From: Leptolyngbya sp. BL0902
Lineage (GTDB): Bacteria > Cyanobacteriota > Cyanobacteriia > Phormidesmidales > Phormidesmidaceae
NCBI RefSeq assembly: GCF_016403105.1
Contig: NZ_CP046155.1
Location: 1,860,001 to 1,924,000, forward strand
Reading direction: 5' to 3'
Length of the DNA: 64,000 bases
Within the stretch, counting starts at the first letter, position 1, and every line of letters begins with the position of its first letter. Made by a program: the position numbers and the translations under genes. Below are positions 43,559 through 53,693 of this stretch, piece after piece. Below the pieces are notes generated by a model, which was given only the letters and a program-made list of their open reading frames with translations, ran no database searches and had not been told where the DNA came from.

Positions 43559-44761
43559 GTGAAAGTTTTAGTGATTGAAGATGATCCCATCGTTGCGGCA
43601 TCACTTCATCATCTGCTGGGCCAGTACCGCTACTCCGTAGACATTGCGAGCAGTGCCGAGGTGGGCCTAGAAATGGTCGCCGCCTACGCCTATGACCTGC
43701 TGGTGCTAGACCGTGGATTGCCTGGAATGGATGGCGTGAGCCTATGCCAGCGGTTGCGGGCCGAGCGTCAAGACATGCCTATTCTGCTGCTCACGGGGCA
43801 GGGGGGAGAGGGCCACTACCAGGCCGAAGCCCTGAATGCTGGGGCTGATGACTACGTGGCGAAGCCCTTTGATGCCGAGGAGTTGGTGGCCCGAGTACAG
43901 GCGCTTTTGCGGCGCAGCCACGGTATTGCGCACCCCATTCTCACTTGGGGTGGTCTTGCGTTAAATCCGAGCTGTCGTCAGGTCAGCTATGGTGATACGC
44001 CTCTGTCGCTCACCCCGAAGGAATACAGCATCCTAGAACTCCTGCTGCGCCATCCCACCATGGTGTTTAGCGCCCAATCCATCCTTGACCGCGCCTGGGA
44101 CTCCACGGATGCGCCAGGGGAAGAGGTGGTGCGATACCACATCAAAGAATTGCGCCACAAGCTTTCTGTGGCCGCTGCGCCCAAAATGCTCATTGAAACA
44201 GTGCACCGAGTCGGCTATCGGCTCAACCCACTGTATGCTTCTCCGCAGAGCACCCAGGGCGAACCCATCCCTGCCGAACCGCCACCGTCTGTCCTACCCC
44301 AAGAGACTGACCTCACCACCCGAAACCATCAGTTGCAGACGGCCCTGGAGATTTTGCAGACATCTCAGGCCAATTTACGCCAGCATCTAGCCGATCTCCA
44401 GGCAATCCAAGCCGCCCTCACAACGGAGCGCGATTACTATCGAGACCTGTTTCAGTGGGCTCCAGAGAGCTACTTGGTTAGCGATCTCCAAGGCACCATT
44501 CAGGCGGCGAACCAAGCGGCGGGTGCCCTGTTGGGGACAGCCCCTCAGGCCCTTATCCACCAGTCCCTAGCCCAGTTTGTGGCCGGGTCAGATCGCCCAG
44601 CCTTCCAAGCTAGCCTCCGCCAGCAACGTTGGCCCTATCCCTGGAGAATTCACCTACAAACCGCCCAGGGCAATGGGGTACCCGCCCTGATATCCGCCAC
44701 GCCCATCGTGGATGTTCAACATCAGTGGATAGGGCTACGCTGGCTGATTCGGAAAGAATAA
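43559..44761 (+). CDS. OmpR-type response regulator with C-terminal PAS
   Basis: A 400-residue protein. Residues 1-120 form a receiver (IEDDPIVAASL; phospho-Asp in LVLDRGLPGMDG; Lys in YVAKPFDAEELVARV). Residues 125-220 form a winged-helix DNA-binding domain (PLSLTPKEYSILELLLRHP; KMLIETVHRVGYRL). Then comes a coiled-coil linker (LQTALEILQTSQANLRQHLA) and a PAS domain at the C-terminus. The start is GTG, with a perfect GGAGGAG ribosome-binding site at 43548-43554, 4 bases upstream. No kinase is adjacent, so the sensor is unknown. Confidence 0.87.
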   Translation: MKVLVIEDDPIVAASLHHLLGQYRYSVDIASSAEVGLEMVAAYAYDLLVLDRGLPGMDGVSLCQRLRAERQDMPILLLTGQGGEGHYQAEALNAGADDYVAKPFDAEELVARVQALLRRSHGIAHPILTWGGLALNPSCRQVSYGDTPLSLTPKEYSILELLLRHPTMVFSAQSILDRAWDSTDAPGEEVVRYHIKELRHKLSVAAAPKMLIETVHRVGYRLNPLYASPQSTQGEPIPAEPPPSVLPQETDLTTRNHQLQTALEILQTSQANLRQHLADLQAIQAALTTERDYYRDLFQWAPESYLVSDLQGTIQAANQAAGALLGTAPQALIHQSLAQFVAGSDRPAFQASLRQQRWPYPWRIHLQTAQGNGVPALISATPIVDVQHQWIGLRWLIRKE

Positions 44762-44817
44762 GCCCACCCCGCACGGGGGATCTCGCAGGGGCCGTTGATG
44801 GACGCTGGAGCCGCGAC

Positions 44818-46308
44818 CTAGATCGTGGTCTTTGCTTCAGGGCTGAGGGGTGCAGCCTCGGCAGCATTGGCGGATCCGTCGGCGCTGGCGACGTTTACCA
44901 GAGGAGCAACCTTGGGTGCTAATTGCTCCCGATAGTCGAGCCCTAGGACTTCGCTGTAGAGCTTGATGTATTCCACCGCCGACTTGTCCCAGCTAAAGTC
45001 TTGGCCCATGGCCCGCTGCTGGAGTTCGCGCCACGCATCCTTGTAGCGGTACCCTTCCCAAGCCCGAATCAGGCAGGTGAACAGGTCGAGGGGTTCGTAG
45101 CGGTCGAAGCAGTAGCCCGTTCCGGCGTGGTTAGCGGGGTCGTGGTGCTGCACGGTATCCACCAGGCCGCCTGTGCGCCGCACGATGGGAATACAGCCGT
45201 AGCGCATGGCGATCATCTGGCTGATGCCGCAGGGCTCAAACCGGGAGGGCATCAGGAAGGCGTCGGATCCGGCGTAGATGCGGCGACCAATGCCTTCGCT
45301 GTAGAGCAGGTAGGTGGCCATGCGCCCCCGGTAGCGGCTGGCCATTTGCCAGAGCTGGGTTTCGTAGTAGCGATCCCCGGTGCCCAGCACAATGATTTGG
45401 GAATCGGTGTAGGACAGGAACCGATCCAGAATTTGCAAGATCAGGTCAATCCCTTTTTGCTCCACCAGACGTCCGACGAGGCCGATCAGAAATGCTTGGG
45501 AATTGACCTCTAGGCCCAGTTCTTCCTGGATGGTGATTTTGTTGATGCGCCGCTGATCGAGGGTGTCGGCGGTGAAGTTTTTGGCAATGTAGCGGTCGTT
45601 GGCGGGATCAAAGGATTCGGTATCAATGCCGTTGAGTAAGCCGCTGAGTTTGCCCTGTTCGTAGGACAGCAGCCCGTCGAGCTGTTCACCGTATTCGGGG
45701 GTTTGGATTTGGTAGGCGTAGGTGGGTGATACGGTGTTGACCCGGTTGGCAAACTGAATCGCCGCCGCCATGGTGTTGTGGCTTTGCATGTACCAGGGGC
45801 ACCAGGTCATTTGCTCGAGCTGCCAGCGCCAGGGGCCTTGATAGGCCAGGTTGTGGATGGTGAAGACGGTTTGGATGTGGGGGGTTTCGTGCATCCAAAC
45901 CGGAATCATGCCCGTGTGCCAGTCGTGGCAGTGGATGATGTCGGGGCTCCAGTAGTTCCAGGCGAACTCAGCGGCTCCATTGGAGAAGAAGGTGAACCGC
46001 CAAAATTCGTCATCGCCAAAGTACACCCGGCGGGGATCAAAGGCGGGATGGCCAAACAGGTAGAGGGGAACGTCCGAATCGGGGAAGGTGGTTTCGTAGA
46101 CCTCGAAGTCGTTGAACATGGCGGTGCCTTTCCAGATGGACTGCTTGGGGATGTCCACCTTGTCGGGCATGAAGCCGTAGTAGGGCATAAAGATCCGCAC
46201 ATCGTGCCCCATCTTGCGGAGCACCTTGGGGAGGGAACCCACCACATCTCCCATGCCGCCAACCTTCGCCAGGGGCGCTGCTTCTGCTGCCACAAAAAGA
46301 ATCTTCAT
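44818..46308 (-). CDS. glgA: Glycogen synthase (ADP-glucose), GlgA1 type
   Basis: A 496-residue GT5 glycosyltransferase that adds glucose from ADP-glucose to glycogen. The N-terminal [16 protein letters not shown] is the ADP-glucose-binding loop; [13 protein letters not shown] and [14 protein letters not shown] follow; the second Rossmann lobe has [17 protein letters not shown] and RRTGGLVDT. Sequence details match the cyanobacterial GlgA1 rather than the GlgA2 type. The start at 46308 ([18 protein letters not shown]) is canonical. It is convergent with the response-regulator gene (57-base gap). Confidence 0.96.
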   Translation of the reverse strand: MKILFVAAEAAPLAKVGGMGDVVGSLPKVLRKMGHDVRIFMPYYGFMPDKVDIPKQSIWKGTAMFNDFEVYETTFPDSDVPLYLFGHPAFDPRRVYFGDDEFWRFTFFSNGAAEFAWNYWSPDIIHCHDWHTGMIPVWMHETPHIQTVFTIHNLAYQGPWRWQLEQMTWCPWYMQSHNTMAAAIQFANRVNTVSPTYAYQIQTPEYGEQLDGLLSYEQGKLSGLLNGIDTESFDPANDRYIAKNFTADTLDQRRINKITIQEELGLEVNSQAFLIGLVGRLVEQKGIDLILQILDRFLSYTDSQIIVLGTGDRYYETQLWQMASRYRGRMATYLLYSEGIGRRIYAGSDAFLMPSRFEPCGISQMIAMRYGCIPIVRRTGGLVDTVQHHDPANHAGTGYCFDRYEPLDLFTCLIRAWEGYRYKDAWRELQQRAMGQDFSWDKSAVEYIKLYSEVLGLDYREQLAPKVAPLVNVASADGSANAAEAAPLSPEAKTTI

Positions 46309-46423
46309 ATCGCCCCGCTTTTGCCGAAATCACTGCACAAATCCTAGGTTCCAGTCTACGGGGGTGTGGCGGTTATGCCTAGACGTTGGGGCTGATTTCC
46401 GTGTCTCTGGGAGGTATCTATAA

Positions 46424-46765
46424 TTTCGCTTACCCAATGGGGCCGAACGCTCCCCCGATGTGGCCTGGGTGCGGCTAGAACGCTGGCAACGGCTGACCCC
46501 GGCAGAACAGGATTCCTTCCCGCCCCTCTGCCCCGACTTTGTGATTGAATTACGGTCTAAAACCGACCGCCTTGCCCCTTTACAGGCCAAACTGCGGGAA
46601 TATCAAGCCAACGGTTGCCAACTGGGCTGGTTAATCAATGGGCAAGATCGCCAGGTGGAGGTGTATCGGGCCGAGCAGCCGCCGGAGATACTGGATGCGC
46701 CGCTGACCCTATCTGGGGAAGCCCTCTTGCCGGGGTTGATCGTGAATACACTGGAACTTTGGTAG
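46424..46765 (+). pseudogene. Truncated Uma2-family nuclease
   Basis: The frame reads FRLPNGAERSPDVAWVRLER and continues PDFVIELRSKTD to PLTLSGEALLPGLIVN, the C-terminal half of a Uma2 (PD-(D/E)xK-fold) protein. A TAA stop lies immediately before the first codon (46421-46423), and the N-terminal half is absent. The remaining frame is 114 codons. It keeps the catalytic-like ELRSK core but lacks the first helices, so I treat it as a remnant rather than a working gene. Confidence 0.75.
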
Positions 46766-47118
46766 GCTTTGCCCTCCCAAATCTGTAATTAGAGGGATTC
46801 GCGATTGGAGGGATTTTGGTGGATCGGAAAAGGGCGTTAACGTTAAGAATCTCATCGGGTTTAGATCACCCCGGCCCCCTTGTCTAGGGCGATACCTAGG
46901 AAAAATCCTCGCTAAGTCCTCAATCTCCTGTTAAGAGTCGTTGAAGGGGTGACGAGAATTACGCACGCTATCCTGGGTAAACCCTTATAGTGCCCCTATA
47001 GGTTTTGGTTAAAACTGGGAATCCTAACCTTCAAGGGATCTTCGCTCCTTCACATCTATAGAAGGAGGCTGGCCCCGACCTTAACCGTTCTGCGACTTGA
47101 TCTCTGAAGGACGCCGCT
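46766..47118. other. Intergenic region upstream of STAS-sugar transferase
   Basis: About 350 bases without a gene. It contains the inverted motif GCGTTAACGTTAAG near 46834 and is otherwise featureless; the promoter for the gene at 47119 must be here. Confidence 0.4.
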
Positions 47119-48138
47119 ATGACCTCACCCTTTGCCGCTAACCAGGATGCCACCAACCCCACCCCCCAAGTGGACACTACTGCACCCTCCAGCGTCGTGT
47201 CTGTGCCGCCCACCCTCACCGTAGTAGAAGCCGTGGAGTTTGAGCGCCAGGTGCGGGCCGTCTGCCAACAGGATCCCCCGCCCCACACCGTGGTCATCGA
47301 CTTTAGCGCCACCACCTTTATGGACAGTAGCGGCATTGGGGCACTGATGCTCTCCTACCGGGCCTGCCAAGGGCGGCAAATCCCCATGGTGCTGCGCGGG
47401 GTGCGAGAGCAGGTGCAGATGGTGCTGAGTATGACCGACCTCGACCAAGTCTTTACCATAGAGCCCGGAAACTCCGATGAGGCCACCCCCGTCAGCCCTG
47501 CGCCAGCGGCCCTCACGGCCATCACCACCCATCCCTCTGTGACCTCTCGCGGTAAGCGGGCCATGGATATTGTGGGGGCCGTGGTGGGGTTGGGCATTAC
47601 CGCAGTGCTGTCGGTGCCCATTGTGATTGCCATCAAACTAGAGGACGGTGGGCCAATTCTCTTTCGGCAGGTGCGCTGCTCGTGGATGGGCAAGCGGTTC
47701 TACATCTGGAAGTTTCGATCCATGGTGAGAAACGCCGAAGCCCTCAAGGCCAAGGTACAAAACGAAGTCGAGGGGCCGCTGTTCAAAAACGAAAACGATC
47801 CGCGTATCACCAAGGTGGGCCGATTCCTGCGCCGCACCAGCCTGGATGAACTGCCCCAGTTTTGGAACGTGCTGATGGGCGACATGAGCCTAGTAGGCAC
47901 CCGCCCCCCCACGCCCGACGAAATTGAACAGTACAAAATCCCCGAATGGCAGCGGCTGGACGTAAAACCCGGCATGACCGGAGAATGGCAGGTGAACGGG
48001 CGATCCACCGTGAAAAAGTTTGAGGACGTGATCCGCATGGACTTGAACTACCAGGAAAACTGGAGCCTGATGTACGACATGAAGCTGATCGTTAAGACCA
48101 TCCTGGTGCTCTTTTCCAAGAAATCGGGAGCCTCCTAA
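47119..48138 (+). CDS. STAS domain fused to a bacterial sugar transferase
   Basis: A 339-residue protein in two parts. Residues 25-120 form a STAS domain of the anti-sigma-antagonist type, with the phosphoserine-loop line IDFSATTFMDSSGIGALML. Residues 145-339 form an undecaprenyl-phosphate sugar phosphotransferase (PF02397): a membrane helix VVGLGITAVLSVPIVIAIKL, WKFRSMVRNAEALK, and the signature DELPQFWNVLMGDMSLVGTR. The transferase part would load the first sugar onto the lipid carrier for exopolysaccharide. A STAS module on the same chain suggests partner-switch control of that step. Both domains are complete. No kinase gene is adjacent. Confidence 0.9.
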   Translation: MTSPFAANQDATNPTPQVDTTAPSSVVSVPPTLTVVEAVEFERQVRAVCQQDPPPHTVVIDFSATTFMDSSGIGALMLSYRACQGRQIPMVLRGVREQVQMVLSMTDLDQVFTIEPGNSDEATPVSPAPAALTAITTHPSVTSRGKRAMDIVGAVVGLGITAVLSVPIVIAIKLEDGGPILFRQVRCSWMGKRFYIWKFRSMVRNAEALKAKVQNEVEGPLFKNENDPRITKVGRFLRRTSLDELPQFWNVLMGDMSLVGTRPPTPDEIEQYKIPEWQRLDVKPGMTGEWQVNGRSTVKKFEDVIRMDLNYQENWSLMYDMKLIVKTILVLFSKKSGAS

Positions 48139-48196
48139 AGCCATCGCCAGACCTGCGATAGAGTGGGGTGGATGTGATGGATAACGAGTACAGGAC

Positions 48197-49498
48197 ATGG
48201 TGGCACAACTCTTGTCCGGGGCATTGGCCGGGATTGTGGGACTGGGCAGCGTTGCCCTTTACCTAGCGGCTTTTTTCTTCCCAGAGGTACACCGCCGCCA
48301 CGACTTTTTTTGGAGCGGGGTGGGCTGCTTCTATGCCCTCATTCTGTGGCTCGATGCAGGGCAAATCACCCCCACCGAACTGTTGGGGCACCTGGCCAGC
48401 ATTAGCCTGATGGGCTGGCTGGGCTGGCAAACCCTCACCCTGCGCCGCAAACGCACCCCTATTTCTCAACAAACCCCCTACACCGCCGATTCCTGGCCCA
48501 CCTTTCGCCGAGAAATGACCGCCCTGGGCCTGGATGCCCTGCGCCAAACGCCCCTGCGCCGCTGGTTGCCCGATCCCAATCCGGCAGAACCCTCTGGCAT
48601 CAAGGGCATTCGGGTCTCGGCGCTGAAGGATGTGGGCTATGAATTTGTAGACTCCGTTGAGCCCCCCGAACCTGCTGCGGTGGCTAAGGTGAGGGCACTC
48701 CCACGCAGGGTTAGGGACAAACTCGTCCAAGACGAACCTGTTCAAGCTAACCCTGTTCAAGTCCAGCCCGTCCAGGATGAACCTGTCCAAGATAAACCCG
48801 TTCCAAGTGAACCTGCGCAAGACAAGGCCACCCAAGACGAAAGTGAGACCCTAACCCGCGATGCCGTCATCAGTGATCCCATAGCAGGGGAACCCTCCAA
48901 GGCGGCTGCCATTCCAGGTGATGCCGCTCCAGCCACTCCAGACCCAGAATCGCCTCCGAAAGATAGTTCTCGGCAAGATGCTTCTCAGCCAGCGTCCCGT
49001 GAGCAGGTCGAGCAAAGGGTAAGGGTTTCTCGCCCAACCGTCCCCCCCCCATCGCCCCAGCGTCAGCCATCCCTGAAGCAACCTTTAGCACGATCTTCGC
49101 CAACTCCATCGCCAGCCGCCAGCCGTTCCGGTGGAAAATCGTCCACAGCCTCCCCACGCGGCACGATGACCTTGGGCCAGCGTGTCCAGGGCTTAACGAC
49201 CTGGGTGCAAGACCTGGTGCGGGCCAAAACCGCTCCCAAGCCGAAACGAGCGGTGATTGAGATTCCACCCCGGCCCTCCTCTTTGGCGAAACGACCCGAT
49301 GCTGTCCGCAACCCAGAAACGTCGTCTTCCACGGCCTCTTCGTCGCCGGATTCGTCTGTTGCCACTCCCAAGACCAGGGTTCCGTCAGAACCCGCCATCT
49401 CATCAGCCCAGCCATCTCAATCCCCGGCACCGCCTCGGACAGACTATCCTGCCCCAGAAAGCAGCAATTGGGATGACGACGATGAGGACTGGGTTTAA
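48197..49498 (+). CDS. Ycf66-family protein with repetitive tail
   Basis: A 433-residue protein. The N-terminal 90 residues carry two to three hydrophobic helices and the Ycf66 line ALYLAAFFFPEVHRRHDFFW, then ILWLDAGQITPTELLGHLAS. The middle has a short degenerate repeat VQDEPVQ/VQDKPV (bases about 48716-48835), and the rest is Ser/Pro-rich. Ycf66 is a cyanobacterial/plastid family of uncertain function. The long low-complexity tail is unusual. It lies 58 bases after the sugar-transferase gene and may be co-transcribed. Confidence 0.72.
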   Translation: MVAQLLSGALAGIVGLGSVALYLAAFFFPEVHRRHDFFWSGVGCFYALILWLDAGQITPTELLGHLASISLMGWLGWQTLTLRRKRTPISQQTPYTADSWPTFRREMTALGLDALRQTPLRRWLPDPNPAEPSGIKGIRVSALKDVGYEFVDSVEPPEPAAVAKVRALPRRVRDKLVQDEPVQANPVQVQPVQDEPVQDKPVPSEPAQDKATQDESETLTRDAVISDPIAGEPSKAAAIPGDAAPATPDPESPPKDSSRQDASQPASREQVEQRVRVSRPTVPPPSPQRQPSLKQPLARSSPTPSPAASRSGGKSSTASPRGTMTLGQRVQGLTTWVQDLVRAKTAPKPKRAVIEIPPRPSSLAKRPDAVRNPETSSSTASSSPDSSVATPKTRVPSEPAISSAQPSQSPAPPRTDYPAPESSNWDDDDEDWV

Positions 49499-49664
49499 CG
49501 TCAGTCGCGCATGAAATTAGCTTCTTCAGACCAGTTCTAGAGGACGGCGGCAGAAAACCCAGCAGACACGGGGCCTAGGCTTGGATTTCATCCCCCCACA
49601 GGCGAAAATAAAGCCATAGGCATTTTGCCAATGGAATTAATTGATAAGGACTAGCTAAAAACCC

Positions 49665-50654
49665 TTGGATACTTCCGCCTCAAATTCCCCTTCCCCAGGG
49701 TCTGTACGGGTCTTTATGACCGGGGCCAGCGGCTGCATTGGGCACTACATTCTAGAACTGCTGATGCAGGCAGAGCGCTACGACATTTATCTACTGCTGA
49801 GAAACCCCGATAAGCTGCGATTACCCGTGGCCAATCACCCCAGGGTGCATATTCTCGAAGGTGGTCTGGCGGATATTGATCGATACGCTGACCTGATCCC
49901 GACGATGAACCTGGCCATTCTCACCGCTGCCGCCTGGGGTGGCGATGATGACTATGTGTTTGGCACCAACGTCCACCACAACCTGCGGCTGATGTCCATG
50001 CTGGATCCAGATCGCTGCCAGCAGGTGATTTACTTTTCCACCGCCAGCATTCTAGATCGCAGTGGCAAACCTCTCCCAGAGGCAGGCACCCTCGGCACCG
50101 ACTACATTCGCAGCAAGTACAAGTGCCACCAGCGACTACCGGAACTCGCCCTCTACCCTAAGATCACCACGGTGTTTCCTACCCTGGTCTTTGGGGGAGA
50201 TAAGGACAAGCCCTACTCCTTCATCTCTGCCGGGTTGCAAGACGTCACTCGCTGGGTGGGGCTGGCGCGGTTCCTTCAGGCCGATGCCGGGTTTCACTTT
50301 GCCCACGCCCAAGACATTGCGACGGTGGTGGCCCATCTGCTAGAACACCCGTCGGACAAGGGCTACCGGGAATTTGTAATTGGCAACCCGGCGCTTTCGG
50401 CCAACCAAGCCATCGAAGAAATTAGCGACTATTTTGGTCAACGCATCTGGTTTCGGGTGCCCCTGTCCATTGGGTTAGCCAATCTGCTGATCAAGGTCTT
50501 CCGGGTGCAAATGGCCCCCTGGGACTACTTTTGCCTGCAATATCGCCACTTTGTCTACCAGGGCGCGATTAACCCGGCCAGCTTTGGTATGGATCCCTAC
50601 TGTGCCACCCTGGCAGATTTGCTGCGGGTTCACGGCATTGCTCGTCGCTCCTAA
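49665..50654 (+). CDS. NAD-dependent epimerase/dehydratase family (extended SDR)
   Basis: A 329-residue Rossmann protein. The nucleotide loop is VFMTGASGCIGHYILELL and the catalytic Tyr-x3-Lys appears in YIRSKYKCHQ; Ser in IYFSTASILDRSGK is the likely third residue. It has the length of extended SDRs, which act on nucleotide sugars or related substrates. The start is TTG at 49665, inferred because upstream ATGs are absent in frame; AAGGA at 49646 is a weak ribosome-binding site. Convergent with sppA (8-base gap). The substrate is not assigned. Confidence 0.75.
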   Translation: MDTSASNSPSPGSVRVFMTGASGCIGHYILELLMQAERYDIYLLLRNPDKLRLPVANHPRVHILEGGLADIDRYADLIPTMNLAILTAAAWGGDDDYVFGTNVHHNLRLMSMLDPDRCQQVIYFSTASILDRSGKPLPEAGTLGTDYIRSKYKCHQRLPELALYPKITTVFPTLVFGGDKDKPYSFISAGLQDVTRWVGLARFLQADAGFHFAHAQDIATVVAHLLEHPSDKGYREFVIGNPALSANQAIEEISDYFGQRIWFRVPLSIGLANLLIKVFRVQMAPWDYFCLQYRHFVYQGAINPASFGMDPYCATLADLLRVHGIARRS

Positions 50655-50662
50655 GCCCGTCC

Positions 50663-52543
50663 CTAGTCTAGTCTGAGGGTATAGGGTAGGCGCATGTAGA
50701 GCCCACGGGGGTCGTTGAGGGTGGCAATCAGGGCAAGGCTGTCTCCGAGGAAACGCTCTCCCTGGGCCGTGAGGGTATCGGTCGCCAGGGGGGAAACGGC
50801 AAAGGGCTGGGTAACTAGGGGTCTGCGGCCACGGGCCTGACCTTGAGCACCCAGAAATGTGACCCAAAACTGCTGCCAATCACTGGGTTTGGGATAGCTT
50901 TCTATACGCCAGTCTTCGCTGAGTTCCGCCAGGTTAGCGGCGGTTTCAATGGCCTGCTGAAGCCCCCCCAGTTCATCTACCAGTCCTAGGCTTTGGCCCG
51001 CTTGGCCCGACCACACCCGCCCTTGGGCTAGGTTGGCCACTTCGGCGCGGGGCAACTGACGACCGCCCTCCACCCGATCTAAAAAGGCGTTGTAGAGGGT
51101 ATCGACGGTGCCTTGGAGAATGCCCAGTTCCTGCTCGGTTTTGGGGCGCGAAACGGAGAAAATGTCGGCCAATTCAGCGGTTTTTACCCCCTCCCAATTG
51201 AGGCCCACACGATTGCTGAGGTCTTCTAGGTTTAGAAATAGGCTGAATACCCCAATGGAGCCCGTAATGGTGCCCGGTTGCGCCACAATGGCGTCGGCAC
51301 TAGCGGCAATCCAGTAGCCCCCGGAGGCCGCTACATCCCCCATCGACACCACCACCGGGATGCCCTTGGCCTGGATCAGCTGCACTTCCCGCAGAATGAC
51401 CTCCGAAGCCAGGGCACTCCCCCCCGGACTGTTCACCCGCAGCACCACCGCCTTCACCTCGTCATTTTGGCGCAGTTGGCGCAGTTGGCGGGCTAGGGTG
51501 TCTCCGGCAATCACCCCGGTGCCTAGGCCATCAGATCCGCTATCGCCGTAGACAATCGGGCCTTCGGCGTAGACCACTGCCACCTCGGCACTGGCGGAAC
51601 GGGTGGCCCACTCGTCTTCTACGGTGGCGGCGTAGGTTGGGAGGTCAATCTGCCGAAACTCGGCTGCGTTGTCTCCGTCGTCGTCGGATTCTCCGGTCAA
51701 CTCCCGTAGCGCGGCAACTACCTCATCTTCGTAGGCTAGGTCATCTACCAAGCCCGCCGTCTTCGCCGCTTCGCCAAACAGCAGCCCTTGGGTATTGGCA
51801 ATCGCCTGAAGCTGCTGGGGCGTGAGAGATCGGGGCTGGGCCATGGCCGTCAGCAGCCCTTGCCAAATCTCTTGCAGCAACCGCTGGGTTTGCTCCCGTT
51901 CCTGGGGGCTCATGGCGTTGTTGGTGAAGGGCTCCACCGCCGACTTATAGGCTCCGGTGCGCGTCACCTGCACCCCAATGCCCAGCTTTTCTAGGGCGTC
52001 GGCCTGGTAGAGAGTTTCGCTGTAGAGGCCGTTCATTTCCAGGTCGCCAAAGGGATGGAGGTAAACGGTATCCGCCAGGGCCACCAGGGCATATTCCCGC
52101 TCCGACCAAGAGACATCGTAGGCCAGGATGGGTTTGCCGGATGCCTGAAACCGGGTCAACACCTGGGTGATCTCCTGTTGATTAGCCAGCCCCATCCCCA
52201 CGGTAGAGCTGCCCTTGAGGTACAGGGCCACGATTCGATCATCCTCGGCGGCGGCCTCTAGGGCCAAAACCACCTGCCGTAGGGCCACCTGGGGCGACAT
52301 CCGGCCATTCACCACAAAATCCCCTGGAGCCTGAACCATGGGCGTATCAGGTACCAGGGTGCCTAGGTCGTACACTAGCACCGAATCCTTCTCGACGGTG
52401 GGGCTACCGCCGCCCCTGGCCAATCCGGCAATCAGAGCCCCCGTCAGCCCCACGGCCCCTAGGGCCAACAACCCACCCGCCACCAGAAAAAACAAAACTG
52501 ACCCAGTGAAACTGGCCAAGGTGTACTTCAAAAACTGCCGCAT
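50663..52543 (-). CDS. sppA: Signal peptide peptidase SppA, 67-kDa type
   Basis: A 626-residue S49 peptidase anchored by one N-terminal membrane helix (YTLASFTGSVLFFLVAGGLL). It degrades leftover signal peptides, and in cyanobacteria it is linked to photosynthetic acclimation. The two tandem S49 repeats are present. The catalytic Lys is in TRTGAYKSAVEPFT of the first repeat, and the nucleophile Ser is in MGDVAASGGYWIAASADA of the second; LRVNSPGGSALASEV precedes it. Length and motif spacing are normal. It is convergent with the SDR gene and 71 bases before the GT2 gene. Confidence 0.92.
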   Translation of the reverse strand: MRQFLKYTLASFTGSVLFFLVAGGLLALGAVGLTGALIAGLARGGGSPTVEKDSVLVYDLGTLVPDTPMVQAPGDFVVNGRMSPQVALRQVVLALEAAAEDDRIVALYLKGSSTVGMGLANQQEITQVLTRFQASGKPILAYDVSWSEREYALVALADTVYLHPFGDLEMNGLYSETLYQADALEKLGIGVQVTRTGAYKSAVEPFTNNAMSPQEREQTQRLLQEIWQGLLTAMAQPRSLTPQQLQAIANTQGLLFGEAAKTAGLVDDLAYEDEVVAALRELTGESDDDGDNAAEFRQIDLPTYAATVEDEWATRSASAEVAVVYAEGPIVYGDSGSDGLGTGVIAGDTLARQLRQLRQNDEVKAVVLRVNSPGGSALASEVILREVQLIQAKGIPVVVSMGDVAASGGYWIAASADAIVAQPGTITGSIGVFSLFLNLEDLSNRVGLNWEGVKTAELADIFSVSRPKTEQELGILQGTVDTLYNAFLDRVEGGRQLPRAEVANLAQGRVWSGQAGQSLGLVDELGGLQQAIETAANLAELSEDWRIESYPKPSDWQQFWVTFLGAQGQARGRRPLVTQPFAVSPLATDTLTAQGERFLGDSLALIATLNDPRGLYMRLPYTLRLD

Positions 52544-52614
52544 GGCGGAGGGCTCGCGTGAGGAGGATGCTTACCAATGTACCGTAGTGCCCCCCTGGCC
52601 GCACTGGGGCGTCC

Positions 52615-53556
52615 TCACCCCCCCTGCTGCTGCATTTCGGCGTAGGCGGCGTAGACCCCCTGCACGTTGTACCAGTTGAGAAAAACCCGCGCCACCTCTA
52701 GGGCCAGTTGGGGTTTGCCCTGGGCAATCAGCCAGCGCAGCAGGGGGGCCAGGGTGTGTTCGTTCAGCCGTCCGCCCAGGGAGAGCGCACCCCACAAAAT
52801 CCGGTGCAGCCCGGTCATTTGAATCATCATCCGCACTTCACGGGTGGGGTGTTTTTGGTAAAACAGCACCCCCATGCGGCCCCGCTGAATTTCCTTGTCG
52901 ATCAGCGAGGGTACATCTTCTAGGGCAAAGGGCGGGTGCCAGTGGTAGCCTACCGCTTCGGGCACTTTAATCAGGGACAGCCCCAGGTTTTTCAGCCGCA
53001 CCCCCAGCTCCAAATCTTCCCAGCCGTAGAGGGTGAACTGGGTATCAAACAGGCCCGCCTCCATCAGCCAGCGCTTGGCAATGGCGACGTTGCCCGTAGC
53101 AAAAAAGGCTTGGGAATAGTCGGTGATTTTGTAGGGTTCGCTGGTGGGGTTGTCGAAATTGGCCGTATTTACCACCCGTCCGTAGGTGAAGAAGCGGTCG
53201 TGGCCTGCCTTGGCCTGGGCTGCTTGCAGGGCGGCGGCGTGGGACTGCAAAAAGCCTTCCAGCACCACCAAATCGCTGTCGATGAAAATAATGGTGTCGC
53301 CCTGGGCTTTTTCAACACCGAGGTTGCGGGCGGCGGCGGGGCCTTTATGATCTTGCTCAAACAGCACCACATGGGGCAGTTCTGCCTGGTGCTGTCGCAG
53401 CCAAGCCACGGTGCCATCGGTGGAGCCATCATCGACCACCACCACCTCGTAGCCTGCGATCAGGGTGGCTTCGTAGGTTTGTTGTTCCAGCGCCCGCAGA
53501 CATTTCTCTAAAATCGGCAGGCGGTTGTAGGTGGGAATGACAACGCTAAAAAACAC
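52615..53556 (-). CDS. GT2 family glycosyltransferase
   Basis: A 313-residue GT-A enzyme. The nucleotide-sugar site is VVVVDDGSTDGTVAWL and the metal-binding acidic pair is FIDSDLVVLEG; GWEDLELGVRLKNLGLSL is the acceptor/catalytic C-terminal motif typical of galactosyltransferase-like GT2s. Likely role: exopolysaccharide or glycan synthesis. It is upstream of sppA on the minus strand with no obvious terminator between them. Confidence 0.88.
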   Translation of the reverse strand: MFFSVVIPTYNRLPILEKCLRALEQQTYEATLIAGYEVVVVDDGSTDGTVAWLRQHQAELPHVVLFEQDHKGPAAARNLGVEKAQGDTIIFIDSDLVVLEGFLQSHAAALQAAQAKAGHDRFFTYGRVVNTANFDNPTSEPYKITDYSQAFFATGNVAIAKRWLMEAGLFDTQFTLYGWEDLELGVRLKNLGLSLIKVPEAVGYHWHPPFALEDVPSLIDKEIQRGRMGVLFYQKHPTREVRMMIQMTGLHRILWGALSLGGRLNEHTLAPLLRWLIAQGKPQLALEVARVFLNWYNVQGVYAAYAEMQQQGG

Positions 53557-53661
53557 AAATCGCCTCCATACGGCTTCCCTATCCTAGCCCTTTCGCTACC
53601 AATCTCTAAGGCGAGTATGCCGAACCTAGGGGTGGCCTGCGACCCAAGACATCCTCACAAC

Positions 53662-53693
53662 AAAAACGCTGGGGAATTGCTCTCCAGCGTTTT
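53662..53693 (-). terminator. Intrinsic terminator, downstream of DUF4327 gene
   Basis: A 10-bp stem AAAACGCTGG (53663-53672) / CCAGCGTTTT (53684-53693), loop of 11 bases, with A-runs giving Ts on the minus strand. It lies about 190 bases past the DUF4327 gene stop and precedes the GT2 gene start, so it separates the two transcripts. Confidence 0.75.

Noticed and set aside
46460-46765. A complete small Uma2 gene starting at GTG 46460
   Set aside because: Homology-like sequence continues upstream of this GTG to a stop at 46421-46423, showing loss of the N-terminal half rather than a genuine short gene.
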